Source of the DNA: Gemmobacter serpentinus
GTDB taxonomy: Bacteria > Pseudomonadota > Alphaproteobacteria > Rhodobacterales > Rhodobacteraceae
NCBI RefSeq assembly: GCF_008973825.1
Contig: NZ_WCHR01000027.1
Span: 1-64,000, forward strand
Reading direction: 5' to 3'
Length of the DNA stretch: 64,000 nucleotides
Shown here piece by piece: positions 8,589 to 17,022 of this stretch. The position numbers and the translations under genes are program-made. Every line of letters begins with the position of its first letter. The first letter of the stretch is position 1. The notes below the pieces were generated by a model that did no database searches, was not told the origin of the DNA, and saw only the letters and a program-made list of their open reading frames with translations.

Positions 8589-9245
8589 ATGGCACCGATC
8601 ATTACCGCGTTTGAACGATCGCCGGACCGTGGCAGGGGCCTTGCGCGGGATATGCGGGTGCGGTGGGCGCTGGAGGAGGTGGGCCAGCCCTATGATGTGC
8701 GTCTGGTGTCCTTCGCAGACATGAAAGAGCCCGCGCATCTTGCGCGGAACCCGTTCGGCCAGATCCCGACTTATGAAGAGGATGACCTGACCCTCTTCGA
8801 ATCCGGCGCCATCACCCTGCATATCGCCGAAACCCATCCGGGCCTGTTGCCCGATGATCCGAACGCCCGCGCCCGTGCGATCTCGTGGATGTTCGCAGCG
8901 CTCAACACCGTTGAGCCGCCGATCTTCGAGCGCAGCCTTGCCACCATTCTGGAGCATGACGCGCCCTGGTATCAGCAGCGGCTGCAGGGGCTGAACGACA
9001 GCATCCGCAAACGGCTGACCAGTCTGGCCGGGCATCTGGGCGATGCCCCATGGCTCGACGGTGCCTTCAGCGCGGGGGACCTGCTGATGGTGACCGTGCA
9101 GCGGAGGTTGCACGGGTCCGGCCTGCTGGAGGAATACCCAGCCCTTGCCGCCTATGTGGCGCGGGGCGAGGCGCGGCCCGCGTATCAGCGCGCGTTTGAC
9201 GATCAATTGGCCGTATTCCGCGACGCACAAAGGGAAGAAGGCTAA
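8589..9245 (+). CDS. Glutathione S-transferase family protein
   Basis: The 218-aa protein has a thioredoxin-like N-terminal domain (about 1-85, with the conserved NPFGQIPTYEEDDLTLFESG glutathione-binding stretch) and an all-helical C-terminal domain (FSAGDLLMV near 160). It should conjugate or reduce substrates with glutathione in the cytoplasm. The N-terminal FERSPDRGRGLARDMRVRW lacks an obvious catalytic Cys; the residues before ARDMR may activate the thiol. The start has ACGGAG about 9 bases upstream. It converges with the MFS gene, with only 3 bases between the stops. Confidence 0.87.
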   Translation: MAPIITAFERSPDRGRGLARDMRVRWALEEVGQPYDVRLVSFADMKEPAHLARNPFGQIPTYEEDDLTLFESGAITLHIAETHPGLLPDDPNARARAISWMFAALNTVEPPIFERSLATILEHDAPWYQQRLQGLNDSIRKRLTSLAGHLGDAPWLDGAFSAGDLLMVTVQRRLHGSGLLEEYPALAAYVARGEARPAYQRAFDDQLAVFRDAQREEG

Positions 9246-9248
9246 GGG

Positions 9249-10490
9249 CTATCGCACTGCCCGGTCCGGCGCAGCTTTCGCCAGCAGCACCGGCGACAGA
9301 AAGCCCGTCATTGCGACCAGACCGCTGACCACGCCCATGGCTACGAACAGCCAGCGGATGCCGATCAGCTCTCCGACCGGCGTTGCGATGGCCAGACCCA
9401 CGGGGGCGGCAAGGCCCATCATCGTCGCCATCAGCGACAGGGCGCGGCCTTGCAGGTGGTTTGGCACCCGGGTCTGGATCAGCACGGTCAGCGGCGCATT
9501 GCCAAGGATGAAGGCCAGGCTGCTGATGACCCAGAATACCACCGCCAGCCAGAACATCCCGCCCGGCACCAAAGCCGCCAGCGCGAAGGCAAAGCAAGAC
9601 AGCGCAAAGCCCCAGAGGATCCAGAGGACCAACCGCTTTGGCGCCAGCGCAGTGACGATCACCCCGCCAAGGATCATGCCCGCGCCGCCCAGCCCCTCTA
9701 TCACGGCCACCTCGGTCGGGCCGCCGCCGAAATGCTCTTTGACCAGCAAGGGCACCAGCGTGAAGGACGGCATCAACACCAGAACCACCGCCGTCAGCAG
9801 AAGATACACCCGCCACAACACGGGATCGCCCCGCACAAGCGCCACGCCCTCGCGGAACTCGGCCCAGAGGCTGCTGCGCTGATCCATCGGCACACGATGC
9901 TGCGGAATGGCGTAGATCAGCAGCGGCACGATGCCGAGAACGGCGGTGCCGACGTCGATAGACAGCGCGTAGCCGATGGGCATCACGCTGATCGCCAGCG
10001 CCCCCAAAGGCGCGGCGGCGATGGTGATGATCCCCATCAGCGTCTGGTTCAGCCCCGCCGCGCGCGGCAGAAAGCTGGCTGGCACCAGCATCGCCGTGCT
10101 GGCCGCCGCCGCCGGCTGCTGAAACGCCTGCATCGCGCTGCGGAGGAACATCATCGTGTAGATATGCCAAAGCTCGATCCGCGCGCTCAGGAACAGCGCG
10201 ATCAGCACCAGCATGCACAGGGCGCTGATTAGATCGGCCAGGATCATGATCAGGCGGCGGCTGTAGCGATCCGCCAGCGTGCCGCCCAAGGGCCCCAGCA
10301 GCGCCTGCGGTGCCAGCGCAACCAGCCCGGCCAGGGCCAGGGCCGAGACAGAGCCGGTGGTGTCGGTGATCCACCAGATCAGCACGAATTGCGTCATGGC
10401 CGACCCGATCAGCGAGGCCGCCTGACCGCCAAAGATCGCCCAGAACCGCCATTCCCAGCCGGGGCCCGGATCGGGGGCGGTATCCGTCAT
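9249..10490 (-). CDS. MFS transporter (EntS-like)
   Basis: The 413-aa membrane protein has about twelve hydrophobic segments. The start at 10490 gives MTDTAPDPGPGWEWRFWAIF and a normal family length. Features of the enterobactin-exporter-like MFS group are the first helix GGQAASLIGSAMTQFVLIWW, the loop GPLGGTLADRYSRRLI and RSAMQAFQQPAAAA. It probably exports a small hydrophobic compound. It ends 3 bases from the convergent glutathione transferase stop. Confidence 0.87.
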   Translation of the reverse strand: MTDTAPDPGPGWEWRFWAIFGGQAASLIGSAMTQFVLIWWITDTTGSVSALALAGLVALAPQALLGPLGGTLADRYSRRLIMILADLISALCMLVLIALFLSARIELWHIYTMMFLRSAMQAFQQPAAAASTAMLVPASFLPRAAGLNQTLMGIITIAAAPLGALAISVMPIGYALSIDVGTAVLGIVPLLIYAIPQHRVPMDQRSSLWAEFREGVALVRGDPVLWRVYLLLTAVVLVLMPSFTLVPLLVKEHFGGGPTEVAVIEGLGGAGMILGGVIVTALAPKRLVLWILWGFALSCFAFALAALVPGGMFWLAVVFWVISSLAFILGNAPLTVLIQTRVPNHLQGRALSLMATMMGLAAPVGLAIATPVGELIGIRWLFVAMGVVSGLVAMTGFLSPVLLAKAAPDRAVR

Positions 10491-10636
10491 GGCTGCACCC
10501 AGATTGGCCTGAACATCCGCTTGCCCCCTCACTGCATCACGCCTGCACAGGTCTCTAACGCAGAACCAGCCCAATGGTATCCCGCATGCCTCTCACTCGG
10601 CGGAAACCTGATCCCATCGAAAAAATCCAGCCCCCA

Positions 10637-10663
10637 TGTCACATCCCGCTATCCTGCTTCGTC
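10637..10663 (+). promoter_or_regulatory. Predicted ECF41 promoter
   Basis: TGTCACA (10637-10643) and CGTC (10660-10663) are separated by exactly 16 bases. This is the promoter described for ECF41 sigma factors, as I recall the literature. It stands 33 bases before the decarboxylase-like gene that is followed by an ECF41 sigma gene, the expected self-regulated arrangement. Confidence 0.75.
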
Positions 10664-10695
10664 ATGCTGGTGTCTGATCGAAAATGGAGAGAATG

Positions 10696-11157
10696 ATGAC
10701 ACCCCGCATGACCGATTACTTCAAACGCGCCGAGGCCGGGTTCAAGCCGCTGTTCGCGCTGGAAGCCGCCTTGCGCGCCGGGCCGATTGAGGCGCCGCTC
10801 TTGCATCTGATCAAGTTGCGCGCCAGCCAGATCAATGGCTGCGCCTATTGCATCCATCTGCACGCCTCCGAGGCGCTGAAGGACGGTGAGACGTCGCTGC
10901 GCCTGCATATGCTGGTCGCTTGGCGCGAAAGCTCGTTCTATTCGCCCCGCGAACGGGCGGCTTTGGCCTGGACCGAGGCGCTGACACTGGTGGCTGAAAC
11001 CGGCGCGCCGGATGCGGATTGGGAGGCGGTGAAGGCCGCGTTCAATGATGATGAGCGGGCGTGGCTGTCCATGGCCGTGGCCGCAATCAACATGTGGAAC
11101 CGCATTCAGGTCGGCTTCCGCGCGGCCCATCCGACCGAATTGCCCCATGCCGCCTGA
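10696..11157 (+). CDS. Carboxymuconolactone decarboxylase / AhpD-like protein
   Basis: The 153-aa protein has the AhpD-type redox motif CAYCIHLH (NGCAYCIHLHASEA), where two Cys and a His make a thiol redox site as in alkylhydroperoxidase AhpD. RASQING and SPRERAALAWTEALTLV are typical of the family. ATG codons at 10684, 10693, 10696 and 10708 are in frame; 10696 is preferred because GGAGAGA (10686-10692) is just upstream. The gene overlaps the following sigma gene by 11 bases. As the usual ECF41 target it may detoxify peroxides or reactive electrophiles. Confidence 0.9.
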   Translation: MTPRMTDYFKRAEAGFKPLFALEAALRAGPIEAPLLHLIKLRASQINGCAYCIHLHASEALKDGETSLRLHMLVAWRESSFYSPRERAALAWTEALTLVAETGAPDADWEAVKAAFNDDERAWLSMAVAAINMWNRIQVGFRAAHPTELPHAA

Positions 11158-12013
11158 CCGCAGCCCAAAAACCTTCGCGGCGATGTTCGAGGCGCAGCGG
11201 CCCCGGCTGCTGCGTCTTGGCTACCGCATGCTCGGCTCGCGCCATGAGGCCGAGGATGTGGTGCAAGAGGCATATCTGCGCTGGCACCACAGCGATCAGG
11301 CGGCGGTGCTTGAACCTGCCGCCTGGCTTACCCGCGTGGTATCGCGGCTTTGTCTGGACCAGATGAAATCCGCCCGGGCGCGGCGCGAGGCCTATCCCGG
11401 CACCTGGCTGCCCGAGCCACTGATTGAGCCCGAGGATGACACGATGCGCCCCGACAATCTGACGCTGACCCTGATGATGGCGCTGGAACGGCTGTCGCCG
11501 CTGGAGCGCGCGGCCTTTCTGCTGCATGACGTCTTTGGCCAACCCCTCGACGAGGTCGCCGCTACCATCGAGCGCAGCCCCGCCGCCACCCGCCAGCTGG
11601 CCTCCCGTGCGCGGGCGCATGTGAAGGTAGACCGACCCCGGCAAGAGATCCCCCGCGAACAGCGCGACAGCCTGACCCGCGCCTTCTTTGAAGCCTGTAT
11701 CTCGGGCGATGCCGCAACCCTTGGCGCCATGCTGGCAAGCGATGTCAGCCTGCATTCCGATGGCGGTGGCAAGGTGCGATCCTATGACATCATTCGCGGC
11801 AGTGATGCGATCCGGCGCATGTATATCGGCATCGCCCGCAAATTTGCCCCGGTCGAGATGGTGCGGCTGGTCACCATTGACGGCTTGCCCGGCTATCTGA
11901 CCCGCCAGAGCGGCATGTTGCAGATCACCGCGCTGGAATTCGAGGGCGAGCGCATCGCCAATATCTACATCACCCGCAACCCCGACAAGCTGAACGGGGT
12001 TGCGGTGCATTGA
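11147..12013 (+). CDS. ECF41 sigma factor with C-terminal SnoaL-like domain
   Basis: The 288-aa protein has sigma region 2 near 10-75 (YRMLGSRHEAEDVVQEAYLRW), region 4 near 105-160 (LSPLERAAFLLHDVFGQPLDEVA) and a fused SnoaL/NTF2-like domain near 170-288. It carries all three ECF41 signature motifs: WLPEP in the linker, DGGGK in the C-terminal domain, and NPDKL near the end. In this group the fused domain takes the place of a separate anti-sigma factor. Starting at 11147 gives an 11-base overlap with the upstream CMD gene, the expected partner. Confidence 0.93.
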   Translation: MPPDRSPKTFAAMFEAQRPRLLRLGYRMLGSRHEAEDVVQEAYLRWHHSDQAAVLEPAAWLTRVVSRLCLDQMKSARARREAYPGTWLPEPLIEPEDDTMRPDNLTLTLMMALERLSPLERAAFLLHDVFGQPLDEVAATIERSPAATRQLASRARAHVKVDRPRQEIPREQRDSLTRAFFEACISGDAATLGAMLASDVSLHSDGGGKVRSYDIIRGSDAIRRMYIGIARKFAPVEMVRLVTIDGLPGYLTRQSGMLQITALEFEGERIANIYITRNPDKLNGVAVH

Positions 12014-12026
12014 CGGGCGGACCTGA

Positions 12027-13034
12027 TCACCAGGTCAGACAGATCTTGCCGAAATGCCGCCCTGCCTGCTGCCAGGCAAAGGCCTCGGCTATGTCTTCCA
12101 GCGGCATGCTGCGGTCGATGACCGGCCGCCAGTCGAACCCTTCCAGCGCGCGGACCATGTCGCGCTGTTGCTCGCGGCTGCCGACAATCAGGCCCTGCAG
12201 CTTTTGCTGCCGCGTCATCAGCTCGACCGTCGGCACCGCGCCGCCAAACCCGGTCAGCACGCCGATCAGGGCGATATGGCCGCCGACCCGGCAAGCGCGG
12301 ATCGACTGGGTCAGGGTCTCCGGGCCGCCGACTTCGATCACGATATCCGCGCCGCGCCCCCCGGTGGCGTCCAGAACTGCCACGCTCCAGTCCGGGTTCA
12401 CGACATAGTCGATGACCGCATCCGCCCCGAGCGCGCGCAGACGTTCCGCCTTCGCCGCGCTTGAGGTGGTGGCGATCACCCGCGCGCCCATCGATTTGGC
12501 CATTTGCAGTGCCAGGATCGAAACGCCGCCGCTGCCCAGCACCAGCACGGTATCGCCCGCCTTGATCTGACCATCGACCACCAGTGCCCGCCAGGCGGTC
12601 AGGCCCGCCGTGGTCAGCGTTGCCGCCTCGGCATGGCTGTAGCCTTTGGGCGAATGGGTGAAGGCACTGGCCGGCAGGGTCACGCTTTCGCGGGCAAAGC
12701 CATCAATGCCGTCACCGGGGACCGTGGCGAAGGTATTGGGCATGTCACGCCCCGACTGCCACTCTGGAAAGAAGCACGACACCACCGCATCGCCGACCGC
12801 GAATTCGGTGACACCCGCACCGATGGCCGTCACGACACCCGCGCCATCCGCCATCGGAATCAGGGGGCCGCCTGCCGTGCGCGGCTGGGACACTACCAGC
12901 AGATCATGGTAGTTGAGCGAGCTCGCATGCAGGCGCACGGTGATCTCGGCCGCAGCGGGGGCGGCAGGTTCAGGCAGGTCAACCAGCCGCAGATTTTCAA
13001 ACCCGCCCGGCAGGGCAAGCTGGATCGCTTTCAT
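12027..13034 (-). CDS. Quinone oxidoreductase-like zinc-independent MDR protein
   Basis: The 335-aa protein of the medium-chain dehydrogenase/reductase superfamily has an N-terminal GroES-like domain (SLNYHDLLVV) and a Rossmann domain (VLVLGSGGVSILALQMAKSM near residue 165) for NADPH. The catalytic zinc ligands of alcohol dehydrogenases are not evident, so a quinone oxidoreductase-like role is likely. The start at 13034 (MKAIQLALPGG) is preferred because GGAG lies 8 bases upstream; the GTG at 13043 overlaps that site. It is divergent from an HxlR regulator with a palindromic operator between them. Confidence 0.88.
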   Translation of the reverse strand: MKAIQLALPGGFENLRLVDLPEPAAPAAAEITVRLHASSLNYHDLLVVSQPRTAGGPLIPMADGAGVVTAIGAGVTEFAVGDAVVSCFFPEWQSGRDMPNTFATVPGDGIDGFARESVTLPASAFTHSPKGYSHAEAATLTTAGLTAWRALVVDGQIKAGDTVLVLGSGGVSILALQMAKSMGARVIATTSSAAKAERLRALGADAVIDYVVNPDWSVAVLDATGGRGADIVIEVGGPETLTQSIRACRVGGHIALIGVLTGFGGAVPTVELMTRQQKLQGLIVGSREQQRDMVRALEGFDWRPVIDRSMPLEDIAEAFAWQQAGRHFGKICLTW

Positions 13035-13136
13035 AAAACGCACTCCGGTTTTGGGGCAGGCTGTGAAACCCTGCCATTGCCCGGCTCACTAAAGCGCTGT
13101 AGTCATTCTGCGCAAGAACGCACAAATTTCGCATAT

Positions 13137-13154
13137 ACTTACAAAAATGTAAGT
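13137..13154. promoter_or_regulatory. Palindromic operator, probable HxlR site
   Basis: ACTTACA and TGTAAGT form a perfect inverted repeat around AAAA (18 bases). It lies 19 bases before the HxlR gene and 103 bases before the divergent oxidoreductase. Sites of the ACTTAC-N-GTAAGT form are typical of HxlR regulators, so it probably controls both genes. Confidence 0.7.
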
Positions 13155-13172
13155 CATGGGCCGGAGGAAGCG

Positions 13173-13523
13173 ATGCACAAGCTGAACGGCAAAAGCGGAT
13201 GTGCGGTGGAGGTGACGCTTTCGGTCATGGGCGGCACGTGGAAGCCGATCATCCTGTTCCACCTTTTGCGCGGCCGGATGCGTTTCAGCGATCTGGGACG
13301 GGCGATCCCTTCGGTCACCCAAAGGATGCTGACCCTGCAGCTGCGCGAGCTGGAAGAAGCCGCGATCATCACCCGCACCGTCTATCCCGAGGTGCCGCCG
13401 CGGGTGGAATACGAGCTCACGCCGCTCGGCCACTCGCTGGAGCCGATCCTTGTCTCGATGCGGGACTGGGGGCTGAACTACACCGGTGCGGCGCCGGTGG
13501 CGGAACCCTGCCCCTTAGCCTGA
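13173..13523 (+). CDS. HxlR family transcriptional regulator
   Basis: The 116-aa protein has the HxlR winged-helix pattern: CAVEVTLSVMGGTWKPIILF, then RFSDLGRAIPSVTQRMLTLQLRELE, then VPPRVEYELTPLGHSLEPIL. The Cys near residue 10 matches the redox-sensing Cys of many relatives. The ATG at 13173 has GGAGGA at 13163-13168. It probably represses or activates the divergent quinone oxidoreductase in response to quinones or electrophiles. Confidence 0.93.
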   Translation: MHKLNGKSGCAVEVTLSVMGGTWKPIILFHLLRGRMRFSDLGRAIPSVTQRMLTLQLRELEEAAIITRTVYPEVPPRVEYELTPLGHSLEPILVSMRDWGLNYTGAAPVAEPCPLA

Positions 13524-13942
13524 GGCTGCTGTGCAATCCGGGCACTGTTTTCCCGAATGACGGATCCAGGCTGTGATCATCGAACAGTCAGTGTCGTCAC
13601 CGAGGCCTTCACCTGGCGCCGTGGCAGGCACGGAGCTCTTGGCCGTGGTAACTCAGGCTTCTGACCCGCGCGCCGGGGGGCTCAGGAATTTCATTGGAGT
13701 GACAGGGCGCCGTCGGAGATTGGTGAGCGGGAGACGATACTCGACAGGGTGAGACCAGCCGGAAAATGATCGTCCAGCTTGCTCAACCGGTAGAAGATGT
13801 AGTTCATGTCTCGCTTGCGACTCAGCGCAAGACGCTCGCCAAGGATTCCAATTTCGTTATAGGGCTGCGCGATGACCGCAATCCAGAGCTGAGGGCTAGG
13901 CTCGACGCCATGACCACCCGCCGACCACGGTTTAAGATTTTG
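13524..13942. other. Gene-free region
   Basis: No convincing gene was found. A 71-codon open frame at 13766-13981 has no ribosome site, no recognisable domain, and overlaps the RHH gene in antisense. The stretch borders the accessory region that follows. Confidence 0.4.
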
Positions 13943-14098
13943 TCATCGTGGAAGAAACCCGCCATCTCGGAGCCAATCTGAGACAATTTTGTCCAAGAGC
14001 GATGAGACCGACCGGGAGTCAGCTTCTGCGGCAGCTTCGAGCGCCGTCTTTTTCTCAGGTGTAAGTCGAAATGATATAGGAAGCCCTTTTTGACTCAT
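13943..14098 (-). CDS. Small ribbon-helix-helix protein
   Basis: The 51-aa product begins MSQKGLPISFRLTPEKKTAL and continues with SRSVSSLLDKIVSDWL. This is the beta-strand plus two-helix arrangement of ribbon-helix-helix proteins seen on plasmids and in toxin-antitoxin loci. The frame also opens at 14152, but the ATG at 14098 fits the fold. No toxin partner is adjacent. DNA upstream is AT-rich (TAGTTAATTTTGATTG), unlike the core genome. Confidence 0.6.
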   Translation of the reverse strand: MSQKGLPISFRLTPEKKTALEAAAEADSRSVSSLLDKIVSDWLRDGGFLPR

Positions 14099-14245
14099 TT
14101 GTAGTTGTCCGTAGTTAATTTTGATTGACCGAGGCTTCGATCTGAAATACATATAACTACATTGACGTTACTGCAAGCGGACTGGGCGGAAATCTCACCT
14201 TCCTCCCAGCCCTAACCGAGACTCGATCTATGAGGAGATCGCATC

Positions 14246-14722
14246 ATGGCTGTGGCCAATCCTATCACCATGCCCAAGGCCCTGAAAGGGCCGAGCCGGC
14301 GCGCCATCCTGGGCGGCTTGCCCGCCGCCAGCGCGGCACTGCTTCTGCCCGATATGTTCGGCACCGAGCCCCCTCCGGTCGATGAAGATATCGTGCCCCA
14401 CCCGGTGCTGGCGCTGCCTTTTGTGCGTCAGTCGACCGAGGCCGAACGGGCTGCTGGCGCGCCTCCGCGCAACTTCTGGTCGGTCAGCCCGTCTTGGACG
14501 TTCTCGCAGGATTGCGACACCGGCAGCCGCTACGCCCGCCTGGCGCTCGCATATATGTCGCGCCACGGTTCGCCCAACATCCTGCAGTGGTCGATCTTTG
14601 ACATGATCCGGCAAGGCCATCGCCATAGCGGCATCGAGATCGCATACCTCTCGCATTTCGCAGGTCTTGCCCTGGCCGCATACACCTCCAGCTCTGTCGC
14701 TGCCCCGGGAGATTTCGCATGA
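14246..14722 (+). CDS. Hypothetical protein with Tat-like N-terminus
   Basis: I do not recognise this 158-aa protein. GAGGAG at 14232-14237, 8 bases before the ATG, supports it as a real gene. The N-terminal region (SRRAILGGLPAASAALLLP near residues 17-35) resembles a twin-arginine or short signal sequence. The middle (FWSVSPSWTFSQDCDTGSRY) is not familiar. It overlaps the next gene by 4 bases (ATGA at 14719-14722), so the two form an operon. The setting is accessory. Confidence 0.6.
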   Translation: MAVANPITMPKALKGPSRRAILGGLPAASAALLLPDMFGTEPPPVDEDIVPHPVLALPFVRQSTEAERAAGAPPRNFWSVSPSWTFSQDCDTGSRYARLALAYMSRHGSPNILQWSIFDMIRQGHRHSGIEIAYLSHFAGLALAAYTSSSVAAPGDFA

Positions 14723-15228
14723 ACAAGCCGCTCCATTCGACTTCTGTGGCCCACCTCCCTGCTATGCTGGTCGGGCCTCGCGAGACGGAGATCTCGCGGG
14801 CCTTCACCATGCTTCTGCCGGTTCTTACGGCCTACATCCGCGCAGAGCGTGAGCTTGAGGACGTAGGCTTCAGCCTCGATCCGGCTTACTCCGCATGGCA
14901 TCACGACTCCGATGCTGCGCAGGATCGTTTGAGCGATTTGGTGCGTGCCCTGCGCAGCGCGCCCGCATCTTCGCCTTTGGATGCACCCTTGCGTCGCGTT
15001 GCACTGGTGATCCACAAGATGCGCTGCGATCCGGAGAAGGCTCGTGTGTTGCATGAGACGATGGATGCAAAATTCGAAGCGCGCTTTCAGGTTTCGGGGA
15101 GCAGCCCAACCGCAAAGCACCGTCAGATGCTGCTGGCGTTTTGTCGCCCGATTTTGGCTCAGTTCGCCGCACTTCCGCTTTTCGACGCCGGACCTGGCGA
15201 TGATGCCGATATGGTGGCGCTGACCTGA
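14719..15228 (+). CDS. Hypothetical protein, coupled to the preceding gene
   Basis: This 169-aa protein of unknown function appears to be mainly helical and cytoplasmic (LLPVLTAYIRAERELEDVGF, then DRLSDLVRALRSAP). GGGAGA at 14708-14713 is the ribosome site and the start overlaps the upstream stop. No signal peptide, membrane segment or known motif was found. Codon use is somewhat less GC-rich than in the core genes nearby. Confidence 0.6.
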   Translation: MNKPLHSTSVAHLPAMLVGPRETEISRAFTMLLPVLTAYIRAERELEDVGFSLDPAYSAWHHDSDAAQDRLSDLVRALRSAPASSPLDAPLRRVALVIHKMRCDPEKARVLHETMDAKFEARFQVSGSSPTAKHRQMLLAFCRPILAQFAALPLFDAGPGDDADMVALT

Positions 15229-15580
15229 GCGGCCAATCGTCTGGAAACACGTCTCTGGCGGCATCGCTCGCCAGAGACAATATGCCCAAATAATTCGATC
15301 ATCTGAGCGTGTGAAAATGTATTTCCTGAGCCTATTTCGGCATTCAGATCAGGTTTCGGGTGTTCGGATTTAGGCTTCAGGTCGTTCTGGGTCATACTTT
15401 TTCGTTTTTCTTTCTGAGGCCCGGACGTGGACTTTTACTTTTCTTTTTCTTCTCGTGAAGAGGTCGGGTTTCTTGTTGTCTACTTCTTTTCAACGGCATG
15501 ATTTTTAAAGGATTATTTCAGTTTTTGAGGCGGCATTGCGCTCTGTGCGGCCACAGCCACCCGCATACCAGAGCGCCCGC
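15229..15580. other. Low-GC intergenic region with pyrimidine-rich tract
   Basis: No convincing gene was found. From about 15395 to 15495 the plus strand is strongly pyrimidine-rich, with runs such as CTTTTTCGTTTTTCTTTCTG and TTTTACTTTTCTTTTTCTTC. A possible minus-strand frame here (15159-15395) has no domain or ribosome site. Confidence 0.55.
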
Positions 15581-16999
15581 TCACGCCCAGGCGGGTATGC
15601 CGACGGCTATCTCATGCCCGTCAGCGCTGCGCAGCGCGGGCCTCACCCCGGCGTTGATCATCTCCAGCACGCGCAGCCCATTTGCGCTGGCTTCGACAAG
15701 CGCATCGAACAGGGTGCTCTGGCCTGTGACACGCCCCGCGCGGATCAGCAGGGCGATCATGGCGGCATCATCAAGGTCGTGGAAGGTTGTGGGGACGGTG
15801 CCCCCGTTAGGGCGAACCTGCGCCAGTCCCAGCTTCTGCAGCGCATCAAAATGCAGGCCGGTATGGGCGGAACCACCGTCGTTCAGGCACAGCTTAAACC
15901 CGTCGCAGTGCCACCATAGGGCATTCAGGGCCAAAGCATTGGACCAGGTGATGAACTGCGAAAACCGCACCGTATCGGCCCCTGTCAGGGCGATGACCCG
16001 CGCATAGAGGACCGCCTGCGCGGGTGTCATCGCCTCGGCTGGCAGCGCAGAGCGATCCTGTGGCGCGGTTATGCCCTGCGGATCATGACCCGCAATCAGC
16101 AGATCCTGAAACTCCATCGGCAGCGCCGAGGGACGGCCGCTCCAATGGCCGTTCACCACGAGCGTTTTCGCAAATCCGGCCTGATCCATGATCTCCAGCA
16201 CCCGCGCGCGCGGATGGGCGATGACCAGTTCGGGATTGGCCGGGTTTTCGACCCGGCATTCACCATCCTGATATTTCAGCGCGAAATGCCCCTTGCCGGC
16301 GGCCAGCAGGCGATCAACCTCGGGATCCAGCAGGAAGATCGTCGTCACCAAACGGCCCGATGGCTTCAGCACCCGCGCCGCTTCGCGCGCATATGTTTCG
16401 ACCGTGGGCAGATCGACATGGGTCAGGACCGAGATCATGAAGACCAGGTCGAGGCTCGCATCGTCAAAGGGAAAGCGGAAGCTGGCCCCGTCTTGGGTGC
16501 CATCGGGATTGTAGGGCTTGCTTTTGACGTCAATCCGCCGGAAGCGGAAATTCGGATGGCGCGGCGTGATGTTCTGCTGCGCCCAGGCGATGCCATCGGC
16601 ATTTGGGTCAAGGCCGGTGTAATCGACATCCGGCCCCAGCCTTCGCGCCAGCGCCATGGCGATCCGCCCGAAACCGCAGCCCAGATCCAGGATCCTGGCC
16701 TTCGCCGGTAGCCCGCCTGCTGTCAGGATCCTGGCATAATGATTGGCAACCTGCGGCGCGACGCCGCCATTGAACCGGGTTTCCTGCGCGACCGTGGGCT
16801 GAACGGTGGTTTCAACGCGCTCTTCCAGCTCTGCGGCGATCATGCAGGCCGAGGTCCAGAGGCGTTGGTGAATGTCGTCTGGATTGGGATTTGGGGGCAA
16901 GGGAACAGTATCCGAAACAATTAACTTGAGACACGGGTGCGGTGACCCGCCGAACACAGGGCGACACCTTCTGCGAAGCGCGAGCCGCCCCGCCACCAT
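15581..16999 (-). CDS. SAM-dependent methyltransferase, start uncertain
   Basis: This is a class I methyltransferase. Motif I is ILDLGCGFGRIAMALARRLG, followed by the acidic loop DYTGLDPNADG, motif II-like LDLVFMISVLTHVDL, and the post-motif RVLKPSGRLVTTIF. A C-terminal region of about 180 residues has no recognised domain. The substrate is unknown. The frame opens at 16999, but the first 25 codons do not look coding and include a GC hairpin (16986-17012). Possible later starts are TTG 16900 and ATG 16843, both without a clear ribosome site. The adjacent integrase may have displaced the original 5' end. Confidence 0.75.
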   Translation of the reverse strand: MVAGRLALRRRCRPVFGGSPHPCLKLIVSDTVPLPPNPNPDDIHQRLWTSACMIAAELEERVETTVQPTVAQETRFNGGVAPQVANHYARILTAGGLPAKARILDLGCGFGRIAMALARRLGPDVDYTGLDPNADGIAWAQQNITPRHPNFRFRRIDVKSKPYNPDGTQDGASFRFPFDDASLDLVFMISVLTHVDLPTVETYAREAARVLKPSGRLVTTIFLLDPEVDRLLAAGKGHFALKYQDGECRVENPANPELVIAHPRARVLEIMDQAGFAKTLVVNGHWSGRPSALPMEFQDLLIAGHDPQGITAPQDRSALPAEAMTPAQAVLYARVIALTGADTVRFSQFITWSNALALNALWWHCDGFKLCLNDGGSAHTGLHFDALQKLGLAQVRPNGGTVPTTFHDLDDAAMIALLIRAGRVTGQSTLFDALVEASANGLRVLEMINAGVRPALRSADGHEIAVGIPAWA

Positions 17000-17012
17000 T
17001 GCAAGCGGGGCG
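16986..17012 (-). terminator. GC hairpin downstream of the integrase
   Basis: CGCCCCGC (16986-16993) and GCGGGGCG (17005-17012) form a perfect 8-base stem with an 11-base loop. It lies 45 bases after the integrase stop and is terminator-like, though no T run follows on the minus strand. Confidence 0.4.
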
Positions 17013-17022
17013 AATTTGTCCA

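Noticed and set aside
13766-13981. Small plus-strand open frame (71 codons)
   Set aside because: No ribosome site and no recognised domain. It overlaps the more credible RHH gene on the other strand.
15159-15395. Small minus-strand open frame (78 codons)
   Set aside because: It overlaps the end of the coupled hypothetical gene in antisense, has no ribosome site, and its C-terminal half reads like random GC-rich translation.
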